Assembly: GCA_016124585.1 (NCBI GenBank)
Contig: WGNL01000001.1
Span: 202,807-266,806 of the forward strand
Source of the DNA: Bacteroidota bacterium
GTDB lineage: Bacteria > Bacteroidota > Bacteroidia > Chitinophagales > Saprospiraceae
Direction of reading: 5' to 3'
Length of the DNA stretch: 64,000 nucleotides
In this document: positions 39,177 to 46,911 of the stretch, in pieces
Layout: each line of letters begins with the position of its first letter
How positions within the stretch are numbered: the stretch's first letter is position 1
The notes under the pieces: generated by a model
What the model was told of the DNA's origin: nothing
Database searches by the model: none
Seen by the model: the letters and a program-made list of their open reading frames with translations, nothing else
Translations under genes and position numbers: made by a program

Positions 39177-40568
39177 ATGAACAACTCATATTGGTTTAAA
39201 TCGGGTTTTTACACCTTGTCAGAAAAAGGAGCCTCCATGCTCTTCGGCTTCGGCGGAGCAGTGCTGCTTTACAGGGCAATTCCCAACCAAGCCGATTTTG
39301 GAGTTTGGGTGCTATTCCTAGGTATCGTTTCCATTATTGAGGTTGGGCGTATTGGACTGTTGCAAAACGCCTTGGTGAAGTACCTGTCTGTTGATACTAA
39401 AGGGGAAGAAGCGGGCAAAATCACGACTGCCTCAATCGTGTTGAATGGGCTGTTGACTTTGCTGATAGTACTGATTTGCCTGATTCTGTCACCGGTTGCT
39501 GCCCGAGTTTTTGACGCACCGATTTTAGCTAAATTGTTTAGCATTTACTGCCTAACTACGATTGCACTTATTCCTTTCTATCAGTGTAATTACATCCAAC
39601 AAGCCAATTTGGATTTCAGAGGGATTTTCTGGGGGAACGTTGTAAAAGGCGGTGTGCTTTTTGGCTTTATCCTGTACCAGTTTATCGAAAAAACACCAAT
39701 CAAATTGGAAAGTCTAGCCTCCACACAAGTGGTGGCAGCTGTTTTAGCCTCTATCGTTTCTTGGATTTTCGCAAGGAATTATGCCATTTTTAGTCGCAAG
39801 ATTGACTGGAATTGGGTATCGAAACTGTTTTCTTATGGCATTTTCGTGTTTGGTACAAATATCAGCACCCAGCTTTACAAAACTGTTGACAAACTGCTGC
39901 TTGGCTCACTGGGCGGCACAGCCGTAGTAGCCATATACGATGCAGCCATTCGCATTACTAACTTAACGGATGTGCCTACTGCTAGCATGGCTTCCATGCT
40001 CTTCCCGCAAAGTTCACGAAGGGTAAATGAAGGAAACACTGCAATAAAGCAGCTTTACGAAAAAGCGGTAGGTGCTATCTTGGCATTTATGGTGCCTTGT
40101 ATTTTAGGGGTAATGCTATTGGCTAATTGGTTAATATACTTAACAGCAGGAAGTGCCTATTCTGAGGCAGCAAATTTGCTGCGAGTTACCATCTTGTTTG
40201 GGCTATTTTTACCATACGCCGTTCAGTTTGGTACGGTACTGGATTCGATTGGCAAGCCTATTGTAAATTTTTTTTACACCCTTTTCAGCCTGCTTTTAAC
40301 AGCGTTGCTGAATTGGTTGCTGATACCGAAAATGGGTGCAATGGGTGCAGCTGTCGGAACCTTGACAGCTTATGCCATTACTTTTGTATTCATGCAGGTT
40401 TATTTGCATAAAATATTGAATACCAATCCTTTGAATCCATTTGTTCACATGGTTGAATTTTATGGCAGGTGTTGGAATTATGCGAAGCAAAAGCTCCGCA
40501 ATGTTGAACCCAACAATGCCACCAAGGAAATCTTGGAACACGAAATGGAAAAAATTGGGCAAAATTAG
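39177..40568 (+). CDS. Polysaccharide flippase (Wzx-like, MATE/MVF group)
   Basis: This 463-aa protein has about twelve to fourteen membrane helices. GFYTLSEKGASMLFGFGGAVLLYRAIPNQADFG is typical in content for oligosaccharide flippases, where a short N-terminal helix precedes TM1. It should carry lipid-linked repeat units across the inner membrane for polymerisation by the Wzy-like protein encoded at 44063. I use the ATG at 39177; a TTG codon directly before it is in frame. Confidence 0.87.
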   Translation: MNNSYWFKSGFYTLSEKGASMLFGFGGAVLLYRAIPNQADFGVWVLFLGIVSIIEVGRIGLLQNALVKYLSVDTKGEEAGKITTASIVLNGLLTLLIVLICLILSPVAARVFDAPILAKLFSIYCLTTIALIPFYQCNYIQQANLDFRGIFWGNVVKGGVLFGFILYQFIEKTPIKLESLASTQVVAAVLASIVSWIFARNYAIFSRKIDWNWVSKLFSYGIFVFGTNISTQLYKTVDKLLLGSLGGTAVVAIYDAAIRITNLTDVPTASMASMLFPQSSRRVNEGNTAIKQLYEKAVGAILAFMVPCILGVMLLANWLIYLTAGSAYSEAANLLRVTILFGLFLPYAVQFGTVLDSIGKPIVNFFYTLFSLLLTALLNWLLIPKMGAMGAAVGTLTAYAITFVFMQVYLHKILNTNPLNPFVHMVEFYGRCWNYAKQKLRNVEPNNATKEILEHEMEKIGQN

Positions 40569-40635
40569 ATGCTATCATAAAATCAAGGTGGAAGCAAAAT
40601 TTGCCACCAAAAAATAAGAAAGCTACTGACAAATT

Positions 40636-41412
40636 ATGATGACTCAAGCAATGTACGAAGAAGGTTTGGCCTATGCTGAATCGAATTTTTTGGACGAAAA
40701 TGCACCGCATTTGCACGTTGATAAACGGCTAATTCGGGAGAAATTCAACATGGACGGAAAAAAAGTGCTTGACTTCGGTTGTGGCATGGGAGGCATGAGT
40801 TTGTGGTATGCCACTAACTTCAAATGTGAAGTGCACGGTATTGACATTGACCGCCACCACATCAAAATAGCAAATGACCTGAAGGCGAAGCACGACACGA
40901 AAAATGTGACTTTCGAGGTGCGAAATGTGCTTGACCAGCCATTGGAAGGTAAATACGACTTCATTGTTTTGAACGATGTTGCTGAACATATCCAGTTGCC
41001 CATTTTGAAAGCCATCTTTTCGGCTTTGAGCAAAAACTTGGCACCTGGTGGTGGCATTTATGTTTCCTATCCCCCTTGGCGCAGTCCTTATGCGTCGCAT
41101 GTGCAGCATGTGGTGGGAATTCCTTGGTGCCAATTCATGCCAGAGGGGGTATTGTTGAATAGAATCGAAAAAAATAACCGACCTATCGTTGGTGAGGAAG
41201 AAAGCGATTTGTTGCAAGCATACAAAGGGCTCAACCACCTCACGCATGACAAATTGATTGGTACTTTGAATGGATCTGGACTGCGTCCTGTTTATCGGAA
41301 AAGCCACAGCTTTTTCAACAAATTTGGGCCGTTGAAGAATACTAGCTTGCGCATTTTCCCTTTTGACTTCTTAATTACCAAGGAATTTTTGCTGTTGAAA
41401 AAAACAGAATAG
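40636..41412 (+). CDS. Class I SAM-dependent methyltransferase
   Basis: The 258-aa protein has the Rossmann motif VLDFGCGMGGMSLWYA (motif I), an acidic end of beta2 (GIDIDRHH), and VLNDVAEHI as motif IV. The C-terminal part contains aromatic residues of a substrate lid (YVSYPPWRSPYASHVQH). Its place between the flippase and a glycosyltransferase suggests methylation of a sugar or lipid-linked intermediate. The exact acceptor cannot be told. Confidence 0.82.
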   Translation: MMTQAMYEEGLAYAESNFLDENAPHLHVDKRLIREKFNMDGKKVLDFGCGMGGMSLWYATNFKCEVHGIDIDRHHIKIANDLKAKHDTKNVTFEVRNVLDQPLEGKYDFIVLNDVAEHIQLPILKAIFSALSKNLAPGGGIYVSYPPWRSPYASHVQHVVGIPWCQFMPEGVLLNRIEKNNRPIVGEEESDLLQAYKGLNHLTHDKLIGTLNGSGLRPVYRKSHSFFNKFGPLKNTSLRIFPFDFLITKEFLLLKKTE

Positions 41413-41468
41413 GAGATAGCTGTTTACTTAAATTGCATTCATCCCACCTCCCGAAAAAACAAAAAACT

Positions 41469-42695
41469 ATGCACTCAGACCTTGATATCATCTATTTTAC
41501 CCTATTCCCTTGGGATAATGCCTACTCGTCGGTATCGCTGTCGTTTACACGAGAATTTGCGAAGCACAATCGGGTCTTTTATATCAACCATCCTTACAGT
41601 TTAAAGGATTTTGTCAAAGGTTGGAAACAGCCAATGGTGCAGGCCCGCAAAAAGGACATGCTGCTGAACCGGATGCGGTATGAAACCATTCCTGACTTGC
41701 CACAGGTAATAGCTGTGCAGCCACCGCTCACCATGCCGATTAACTGGATGAGTCCTGGAAAGAACTATGACCGCTGTGCAGAATACAATAACCGCATTAT
41801 CGTCAATACAATCAAGCAAGTAATTGAGGATTACGACATCAAAAACTTTGTTTACCTCAATTGTTTTAACCCTTATTACGCAGGGGCACTGCCCAAAGAA
41901 CTTGGAGCTAAACTGAGCATGTACCAGTGTATTGATGACATGACGGAAGAAGCCTACACTGCCAAACATGGCGCTAGGGTAGAGGAAGAAGCACTTCGTG
42001 ATTCAGATATTGCCTTCGTGACCTCTAGGAATCTGCATCGCCTGAAAAAACACCTCAACCCTAACACCTATGTGCTACACAATGCAGTGGATATTTCAAT
42101 ATTTGAAACAGTACACCAAGGGCCATTGCCTAGGCCAAAAGAACTGGAGGGAGTTAAAGGTAAAATAATTGGATTTACCGGTAACATCAACGAATACAGA
42201 CTTGACTACCCGCTTTTCAAACAAATTGCGGAGCAGAACTCTGATAAAACACTTGTGCTGGTGGGGCCTTTAAATTCTGATTGTTACAAGGATTATGGAT
42301 TAGACACCATGCCCAATGTCATCTTGACAGGTGGTAAAAATATCCGGGAGTTGCCAGCCTTCCTGCAGCATTTTGATGTGACAATCATTCCGTTCCTAAA
42401 AAACAAGCTAACGGCTAGTATTTATCCATTGAAAATCAATGAGTATCTTGCAGCTGGAAAGCCAGTCGTTGCTACTAATTTTTCAGAAGATATTCGTAGT
42501 TTTGCAGACGTTGTTTACATAGCGGACAATGAGGAAACTTTCTTGCAAGCCATCAATCAAGCACTTGTTGAAGATTCCGCCGAATTGGTTGAACAGCGAG
42601 TATTGACTGCTAAGCAAAACACCTGGACAGAAAGGGTGAAGCAATTTTGGGAAATCGTGGACAAACATCTTGTTGGTAATGAAAAAGTTTATTGA
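41469..42695 (+). CDS. Glycosyltransferase, GT4-like
   Basis: This 408-aa protein has the GT-B fold features of family 4/1 enzymes. KIIGFTGNINEYRLDYPLF opens the C-terminal nucleotide-sugar domain and LVLVGPLN follows. YPLKINEYLAAGKPVVAT is the conserved E-x7-E-like region that holds the donor ribose and phosphate. It should add a sugar to the growing repeat unit on the cytoplasmic face. I prefer the ATG at 41469 to an in-frame TTG at 41433. Confidence 0.85.
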   Translation: MHSDLDIIYFTLFPWDNAYSSVSLSFTREFAKHNRVFYINHPYSLKDFVKGWKQPMVQARKKDMLLNRMRYETIPDLPQVIAVQPPLTMPINWMSPGKNYDRCAEYNNRIIVNTIKQVIEDYDIKNFVYLNCFNPYYAGALPKELGAKLSMYQCIDDMTEEAYTAKHGARVEEEALRDSDIAFVTSRNLHRLKKHLNPNTYVLHNAVDISIFETVHQGPLPRPKELEGVKGKIIGFTGNINEYRLDYPLFKQIAEQNSDKTLVLVGPLNSDCYKDYGLDTMPNVILTGGKNIRELPAFLQHFDVTIIPFLKNKLTASIYPLKINEYLAAGKPVVATNFSEDIRSFADVVYIADNEETFLQAINQALVEDSAELVEQRVLTAKQNTWTERVKQFWEIVDKHLVGNEKVY

Positions 42696-42812
42696 ATATA
42701 GATTAAAGAGTTTAAAAAGATGTTTGCAATAGTCTGATTTTCAATTATTTAAAAAATAATTGTGCTTTACTAATTTAGACAAGTATTGATTCCATAGCAT
42801 TAAAACAACATT

Positions 42813-43700
42813 ATGACCCAGACACTCAATTCATTCACTGAAAATTTTTTGGTGCCAGATACCAAAGACTTTTTGAATGAAAAATTCCAAGACCTGCAAG
42901 CCGTTGCTGCTGAGTATAAGGCTCAATATGCCAACGGGGACCCATTTCCGAATATACATTTTGAGGAGTTTTTTAATCCGGAAATGTTAGACGCATTACT
43001 TGAAGAATTTCCGAACCTCGAAAGCAAAGACGATATCAAGTTTCAGACACCGAACGAAATTAAACTTGCCTCACGCGGCGAGCGTCGATTCGGGCCAGTG
43101 GCAAAGGCTTTTACGCATTTCCTTAATTCTGAGCCATTCTTGATGTTCTTGCAGGAGTTGACAAGCATTCAGGAAACTTTGACACCAGACCCATACTTTG
43201 AAGGAGGTGGCTTCCACCAAACAAAGCCGGGTGGTTTTTTGAAGATACATGCCGATTTCAACAAACACCGCCAAACAGGCCTTGACCGCCGTTTGAACGT
43301 GCTTGTTTATCTGAACAAAGATTGGAAAGACGAATATGGTGGCCATTTTGAACTCTGGAACCGGGACATGACCCGTTGCGTGAACAAGATTCCACCTAGG
43401 TTCAATACCATGGCCATGTTTACCACCACCGACTTTTCATACCACGGCTTGCCTAACCCCTTGACTTGTCCGCCTGACCGCAGCCGTAAGTCCTTGGCAC
43501 TGTATTACTACACCAACGGGCGCCCAGCAAGTGAGGTGAATGAGGGCTTGGAAGACCATACAACCTTGTTTCGGGAACGGAAAGGAATCACGGTTGATTC
43601 AGAGATGCGTAAATTCAATGCACTTCAATCTACCAAAGAATTTGCAAAAGATCTGATTCCTCCTATCTTTGTGAAGCTCGGCAAAAAAATCGTGAAGTAA
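42813..43700 (+). CDS. 2OG-Fe(II) oxygenase (prolyl 4-hydroxylase-like)
   Basis: The 295-aa protein has the double-stranded beta-helix motif H-x-D in FLKIHADFNKH, the distal His in FSYHGLPNP, and the 2-oxoglutarate-binding Arg in RSRKSLALYYYT. The iron ligands and cosubstrate site are therefore intact. Related enzymes hydroxylate protein side chains or small molecules. Its place inside the exopolysaccharide cluster suggests modification of a sugar, lipid carrier or surface protein; this is inference. Confidence 0.85.
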   Translation: MTQTLNSFTENFLVPDTKDFLNEKFQDLQAVAAEYKAQYANGDPFPNIHFEEFFNPEMLDALLEEFPNLESKDDIKFQTPNEIKLASRGERRFGPVAKAFTHFLNSEPFLMFLQELTSIQETLTPDPYFEGGGFHQTKPGGFLKIHADFNKHRQTGLDRRLNVLVYLNKDWKDEYGGHFELWNRDMTRCVNKIPPRFNTMAMFTTTDFSYHGLPNPLTCPPDRSRKSLALYYYTNGRPASEVNEGLEDHTTLFRERKGITVDSEMRKFNALQSTKEFAKDLIPPIFVKLGKKIVK

Positions 43701-43714
43701 GTAATCGATAATTC

Positions 43715-43852
43715 ATGGAAAACAACTCAAAACCAGCGAATCAGGAACATGAAATCATCCTCTCCAAAAAGGAGAAAATGATGGAAATTGCTGCTACAGC
43801 AATGTGTGCAATCCTGCTGATTGCCAGTTTTATGAAAGTTATTTTCTTTTGA
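43715..43852 (+). CDS. Small single-pass membrane peptide
   Basis: A 45-aa frame starts with ATG 14 bp after the oxygenase stop. A charged N-terminal half (KKEKMM) is followed by one hydrophobic helix, IAATAMCAILLIASFMKVIFF. Size and place suggest a small membrane accessory to the exopolysaccharide machinery. No family is recognised. The coding call rests on operon position, the ATG and the clean hydrophobic segment. Confidence 0.5.
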   Translation: MENNSKPANQEHEIILSKKEKMMEIAATAMCAILLIASFMKVIFF

Positions 43853-44062
43853 ATTCAAAAAATATTTGAATGGGTTAGGAATCGGGAGCTTGGCAAAGCC
43901 TGTAAGGGTGGAACCAGTTCCCATTCTTTTTTCCCATTTTCCCGCAGTTCCGCTTGGCATATTCCCAACACATCGGCTATAGAACGACCCCCATTTTGTC
44001 TCAAAACGCTCACTTTCAGCGTTTTTATACTTTTTTGAACTCCCCCTTTGTACTATGAGAAA

Positions 44063-45544
44063 ATGAATTACGCCATTTCGATATTTTCAGATATCAAAGG
44101 TTGGCTGGTACGTCAGGTGATGTATCAAAAGCTGAACAACCCGCTTGGGTATGTTCTTTTATTGCTTTTTGCGGTAGGACTATCTTTTGTGTTATCCTTG
44201 TTGCCTTTGAAATTTGCTGTTTTGTTTGTGGTAGGAATTTTAGCGATACCAGTTGTGGTCGGTGTATTTCTGGATTTGAACTTTGGCATTATTGTCATGC
44301 TATTCGCTGGATTTCTACTTGGGTTAGTATCAAAATATACTGATGCTCCAATTGGTACTGCCCTTGATGGAATGCTAGTTCTTATGCTAGTTGGGATGCT
44401 GGCTCGGCTTATCAAGGAACGTAATTTCAGCTTCGCAAAAAATCCAATTAGCATATTCATTTTTGCTTGGATTTACTATAATCTCCTCGAAGTTTTAAAC
44501 CCTTGGGCGGAGTCCAGATTAGCCTGGGTTTACACGGTGCGTACCGTTGCATTGTTACTCGCCTTGTTTTTCATAGCCTGCTATGCTTTTAACTCCTACC
44601 GCCGCATCGTCAACACTTTGAAGGTCATTCTTTTTTTGGGTTTCATTTCCGCTTTGTATTCCTTGAAACAAGAATGGATAGGCTTTAGCCAAGCAGAAAT
44701 TACCTGGCTGAACGCCGATGAAGAGCGCTTCATGCTCATTTTCCAATGGGACAGGATGCGGGTGTTTTCATTTTTTTCTGACCCAACCACTTTTGGTATT
44801 TTGATGGGTTACATGAGTTTTCTTTGCCTGATTTTGGCCACAGGCACTTTTAAGATTTGGCGTAAAATCATCTTGTTAGTGGCAGCAGTTTGCATGCTGC
44901 TAGGAATGGCCTATGCAGGTTCTCGCACGCCATTTGTGATGTTGCCAGCTGGTGTGCTGATGTACTTGGTACTTACCATGAAAAAACAGACCATTATTGC
45001 CACGGTACTGTTTTTCATTTTGGGTGCTGGTTTTGTCATGAAATCCACCAGCAATGCAGTTGTCTGGCGCATCCAATCTGCCTTCAAAGGGAAAAGCAGC
45101 GACACTATTGATGTTCGTATGAAAAACCAGGCAAGGGTTCAACCCTACATTCATTCTCACCCGGTGGGTGCTGGCCTAGGTAGTACGGGGTATTGGGGCA
45201 AACGCTTCACGCCAGACAGCTGGCTCGCCAGTTTTGCACATGACAGTCTGTATGTGCGCTTAGCTGTGGAGACGGGCTGGGTTGGCCTTATCATATACAT
45301 GGGGCTGTTGTTTACCGCCATGCGGACCAGCATTCGTTATTATTTTAGGGTGAAGGACCCGACCATCAAAACACTTTATCTCGGTCTTACCGTCACCGTT
45401 TTTTTGTTGGCATTGGCTAGTTACCCGCAAGAGGCCATTACATTGCTGCCTACCTCCGTGGTGTTTTATCTGATGCTGGCCATGATTGCCAGGTTAAAGG
45501 ACTTTGACCCAAATTTTGCGAAAGACAAGAAGCTTGAAAAATAA
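44063..45544 (+). CDS. O-antigen ligase/polymerase (Wzy/WaaL-like)
   Basis: This 493-aa polytopic protein has about eleven to twelve membrane helices. A large periplasmic loop before the last helices contains RVQPYIHSHPVGAGLGSTGYWG and FAHDSLYVRLAVETGWVGL, the Wzy_C/ligase signature with the conserved His and Arg. It should polymerise or ligate repeat units at the periplasmic side of the inner membrane. It is the last gene of the plus-strand cluster. I use the ATG at 44063; a TTG 15 bp upstream is also in frame. Confidence 0.87.
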   Translation: MNYAISIFSDIKGWLVRQVMYQKLNNPLGYVLLLLFAVGLSFVLSLLPLKFAVLFVVGILAIPVVVGVFLDLNFGIIVMLFAGFLLGLVSKYTDAPIGTALDGMLVLMLVGMLARLIKERNFSFAKNPISIFIFAWIYYNLLEVLNPWAESRLAWVYTVRTVALLLALFFIACYAFNSYRRIVNTLKVILFLGFISALYSLKQEWIGFSQAEITWLNADEERFMLIFQWDRMRVFSFFSDPTTFGILMGYMSFLCLILATGTFKIWRKIILLVAAVCMLLGMAYAGSRTPFVMLPAGVLMYLVLTMKKQTIIATVLFFILGAGFVMKSTSNAVVWRIQSAFKGKSSDTIDVRMKNQARVQPYIHSHPVGAGLGSTGYWGKRFTPDSWLASFAHDSLYVRLAVETGWVGLIIYMGLLFTAMRTSIRYYFRVKDPTIKTLYLGLTVTVFLLALASYPQEAITLLPTSVVFYLMLAMIARLKDFDPNFAKDKKLEK

Positions 45545-45570
45545 GGTATTTGCTTACAAATCAAATACCT
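45544..45570. terminator. Hairpin between convergent genes
   Basis: AGGTATTTG and CAAATACCT form a 9-bp stem with a 9-nt loop. It lies exactly between the stop codons of the ligase and the amidase and may end both transcripts. The T-runs are weak. Confidence 0.5.
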
Positions 45571-46777
45571 ACCACTTCATCCCGTCATACAACCAATCCG
45601 CAATAAGCTGCCTGTTGGCTGCGATGAAAAGCCTTTTTTGATCGGTAGGGTGTTTGATATTGCCCAATTCAATGTAAGCGGCAGGCACCTTGGTCTCTCT
45701 CAGCATATGAAGGTCACGGGCAGTGACGGTTCCCTTATATCCTCTTTTCTTATTCACTTTTTTGTAGTTTTCCTCCATGCTCTTGTGCATTTGCGTAGCC
45801 AAAGCCTTGCCTTCTTTATCATCAGGATGGTAGTAAAAAAATAGGTCAGTTTGTTGCCCCTTTCCCCTGGAATCCACATGAATGACAACCAGTTTTTGAT
45901 GCACCACTCCTTGTTTCAAGTGTTTCTCGTACAAGTTATTAATAACATCCGAGCGCTGAAACAAGCGGGGTTTTTGTCCTCTAAAAATAGACTCATTGCC
46001 CCAAACCACTTCATCATTGTCGCAAACTAAATACTGTCCATCACGGATGCCGTCGTTGCGGTCACGGGTAATCATATATGCGGTTGCACCATGCTCAATT
46101 AACTTTCGCACCACTCGCAAAGCCACATCATAGGCGTATTCATCTTCGCAAACGGTATGGCCAGCAACGGTGGCCATTGCCCCTGGGTCTGGGCCACCAT
46201 GTCCGCTTTCAATATAATACACCCGACCAGCCAAGGAATTGTCTAGCAATGGCACATGCTCGTATTTTTTGCCAAAAATGGGGAAACGACGATTGCCAGA
46301 TGGCTCAATTGCGAGGTTTACTTCGCCATTTGAGGCAGTATCGTCAAGTGCAGCTTGTTTGACATCTGTGTCTGGGCAATTCAAAATATGGTAGGGCACC
46401 CAAAGCGACTTATCGATTTTAAAGGATTTTTGACGATAGCCATCCTTCAACATGTTTTCGTTGTAGGTTTCTATGCTTTTAGCAGTCTGCCAATCCTTAA
46501 TCCCAACAGACGAGCGGATTGTTTTGCCATCAAAATCATAAATCATGATTGGGAGTTGGTATTCAATCCCAACTTTCAAAAGCGAGCCGTTTTTCAGGTC
46601 GTTCAGCGCATAAAACTTGGAAACATTACAGGAATTGCGGTCAAGGCCGTAGCGGCGCAAAAGGGAGTATATGCCATCTCCAGGCAAGGCTTTTGTCTTA
46701 TAATATTTAGGGTTGGCAGGTGGCCGGTGCGCACCAATCAGTAACATTAGGAAAAATAGGGTCAACAACCGGGACAT
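45569..46777 (-). CDS. N-acetylmuramoyl-L-alanine amidase (Amidase_3)
   Basis: This 402-aa exported protein has a signal peptide (MSRLLTLFFLMLLIGA). The middle part holds a LysM-like segment (LPGDGIYSLLRRYGL). The C-terminal amidase_3 domain has the zinc residues in ESGHGGPDPGAM (His), CEDEYAYDVALRV (Glu) and LVVIHVDSRG (His), and the catalytic Glu in AYIELGNIKHPTD. It cleaves the bond between MurNAc and the stem peptide in the periplasm. The start at 46777 puts the signal peptide first; in-frame starts at 46804 and 46855 are possible. Confidence 0.88.
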   Translation of the reverse strand: MSRLLTLFFLMLLIGAHRPPANPKYYKTKALPGDGIYSLLRRYGLDRNSCNVSKFYALNDLKNGSLLKVGIEYQLPIMIYDFDGKTIRSSVGIKDWQTAKSIETYNENMLKDGYRQKSFKIDKSLWVPYHILNCPDTDVKQAALDDTASNGEVNLAIEPSGNRRFPIFGKKYEHVPLLDNSLAGRVYYIESGHGGPDPGAMATVAGHTVCEDEYAYDVALRVVRKLIEHGATAYMITRDRNDGIRDGQYLVCDNDEVVWGNESIFRGQKPRLFQRSDVINNLYEKHLKQGVVHQKLVVIHVDSRGKGQQTDLFFYYHPDDKEGKALATQMHKSMEENYKKVNKKRGYKGTVTARDLHMLRETKVPAAYIELGNIKHPTDQKRLFIAANRQLIADWLYDGMKW

Positions 46778-46911
46778 AATTTTTCGGATTTTCAAGTTTC
46801 GCATTTCGAAGGTAAAATTATTCAAAACACCTTGTAAACGCCAAATCAAAGCCAAGTTGTGTCCGGATTAGTGGCCTGTTGAGAGCAGATAGTGTTGCCT
46901 CAGCCCATTGC

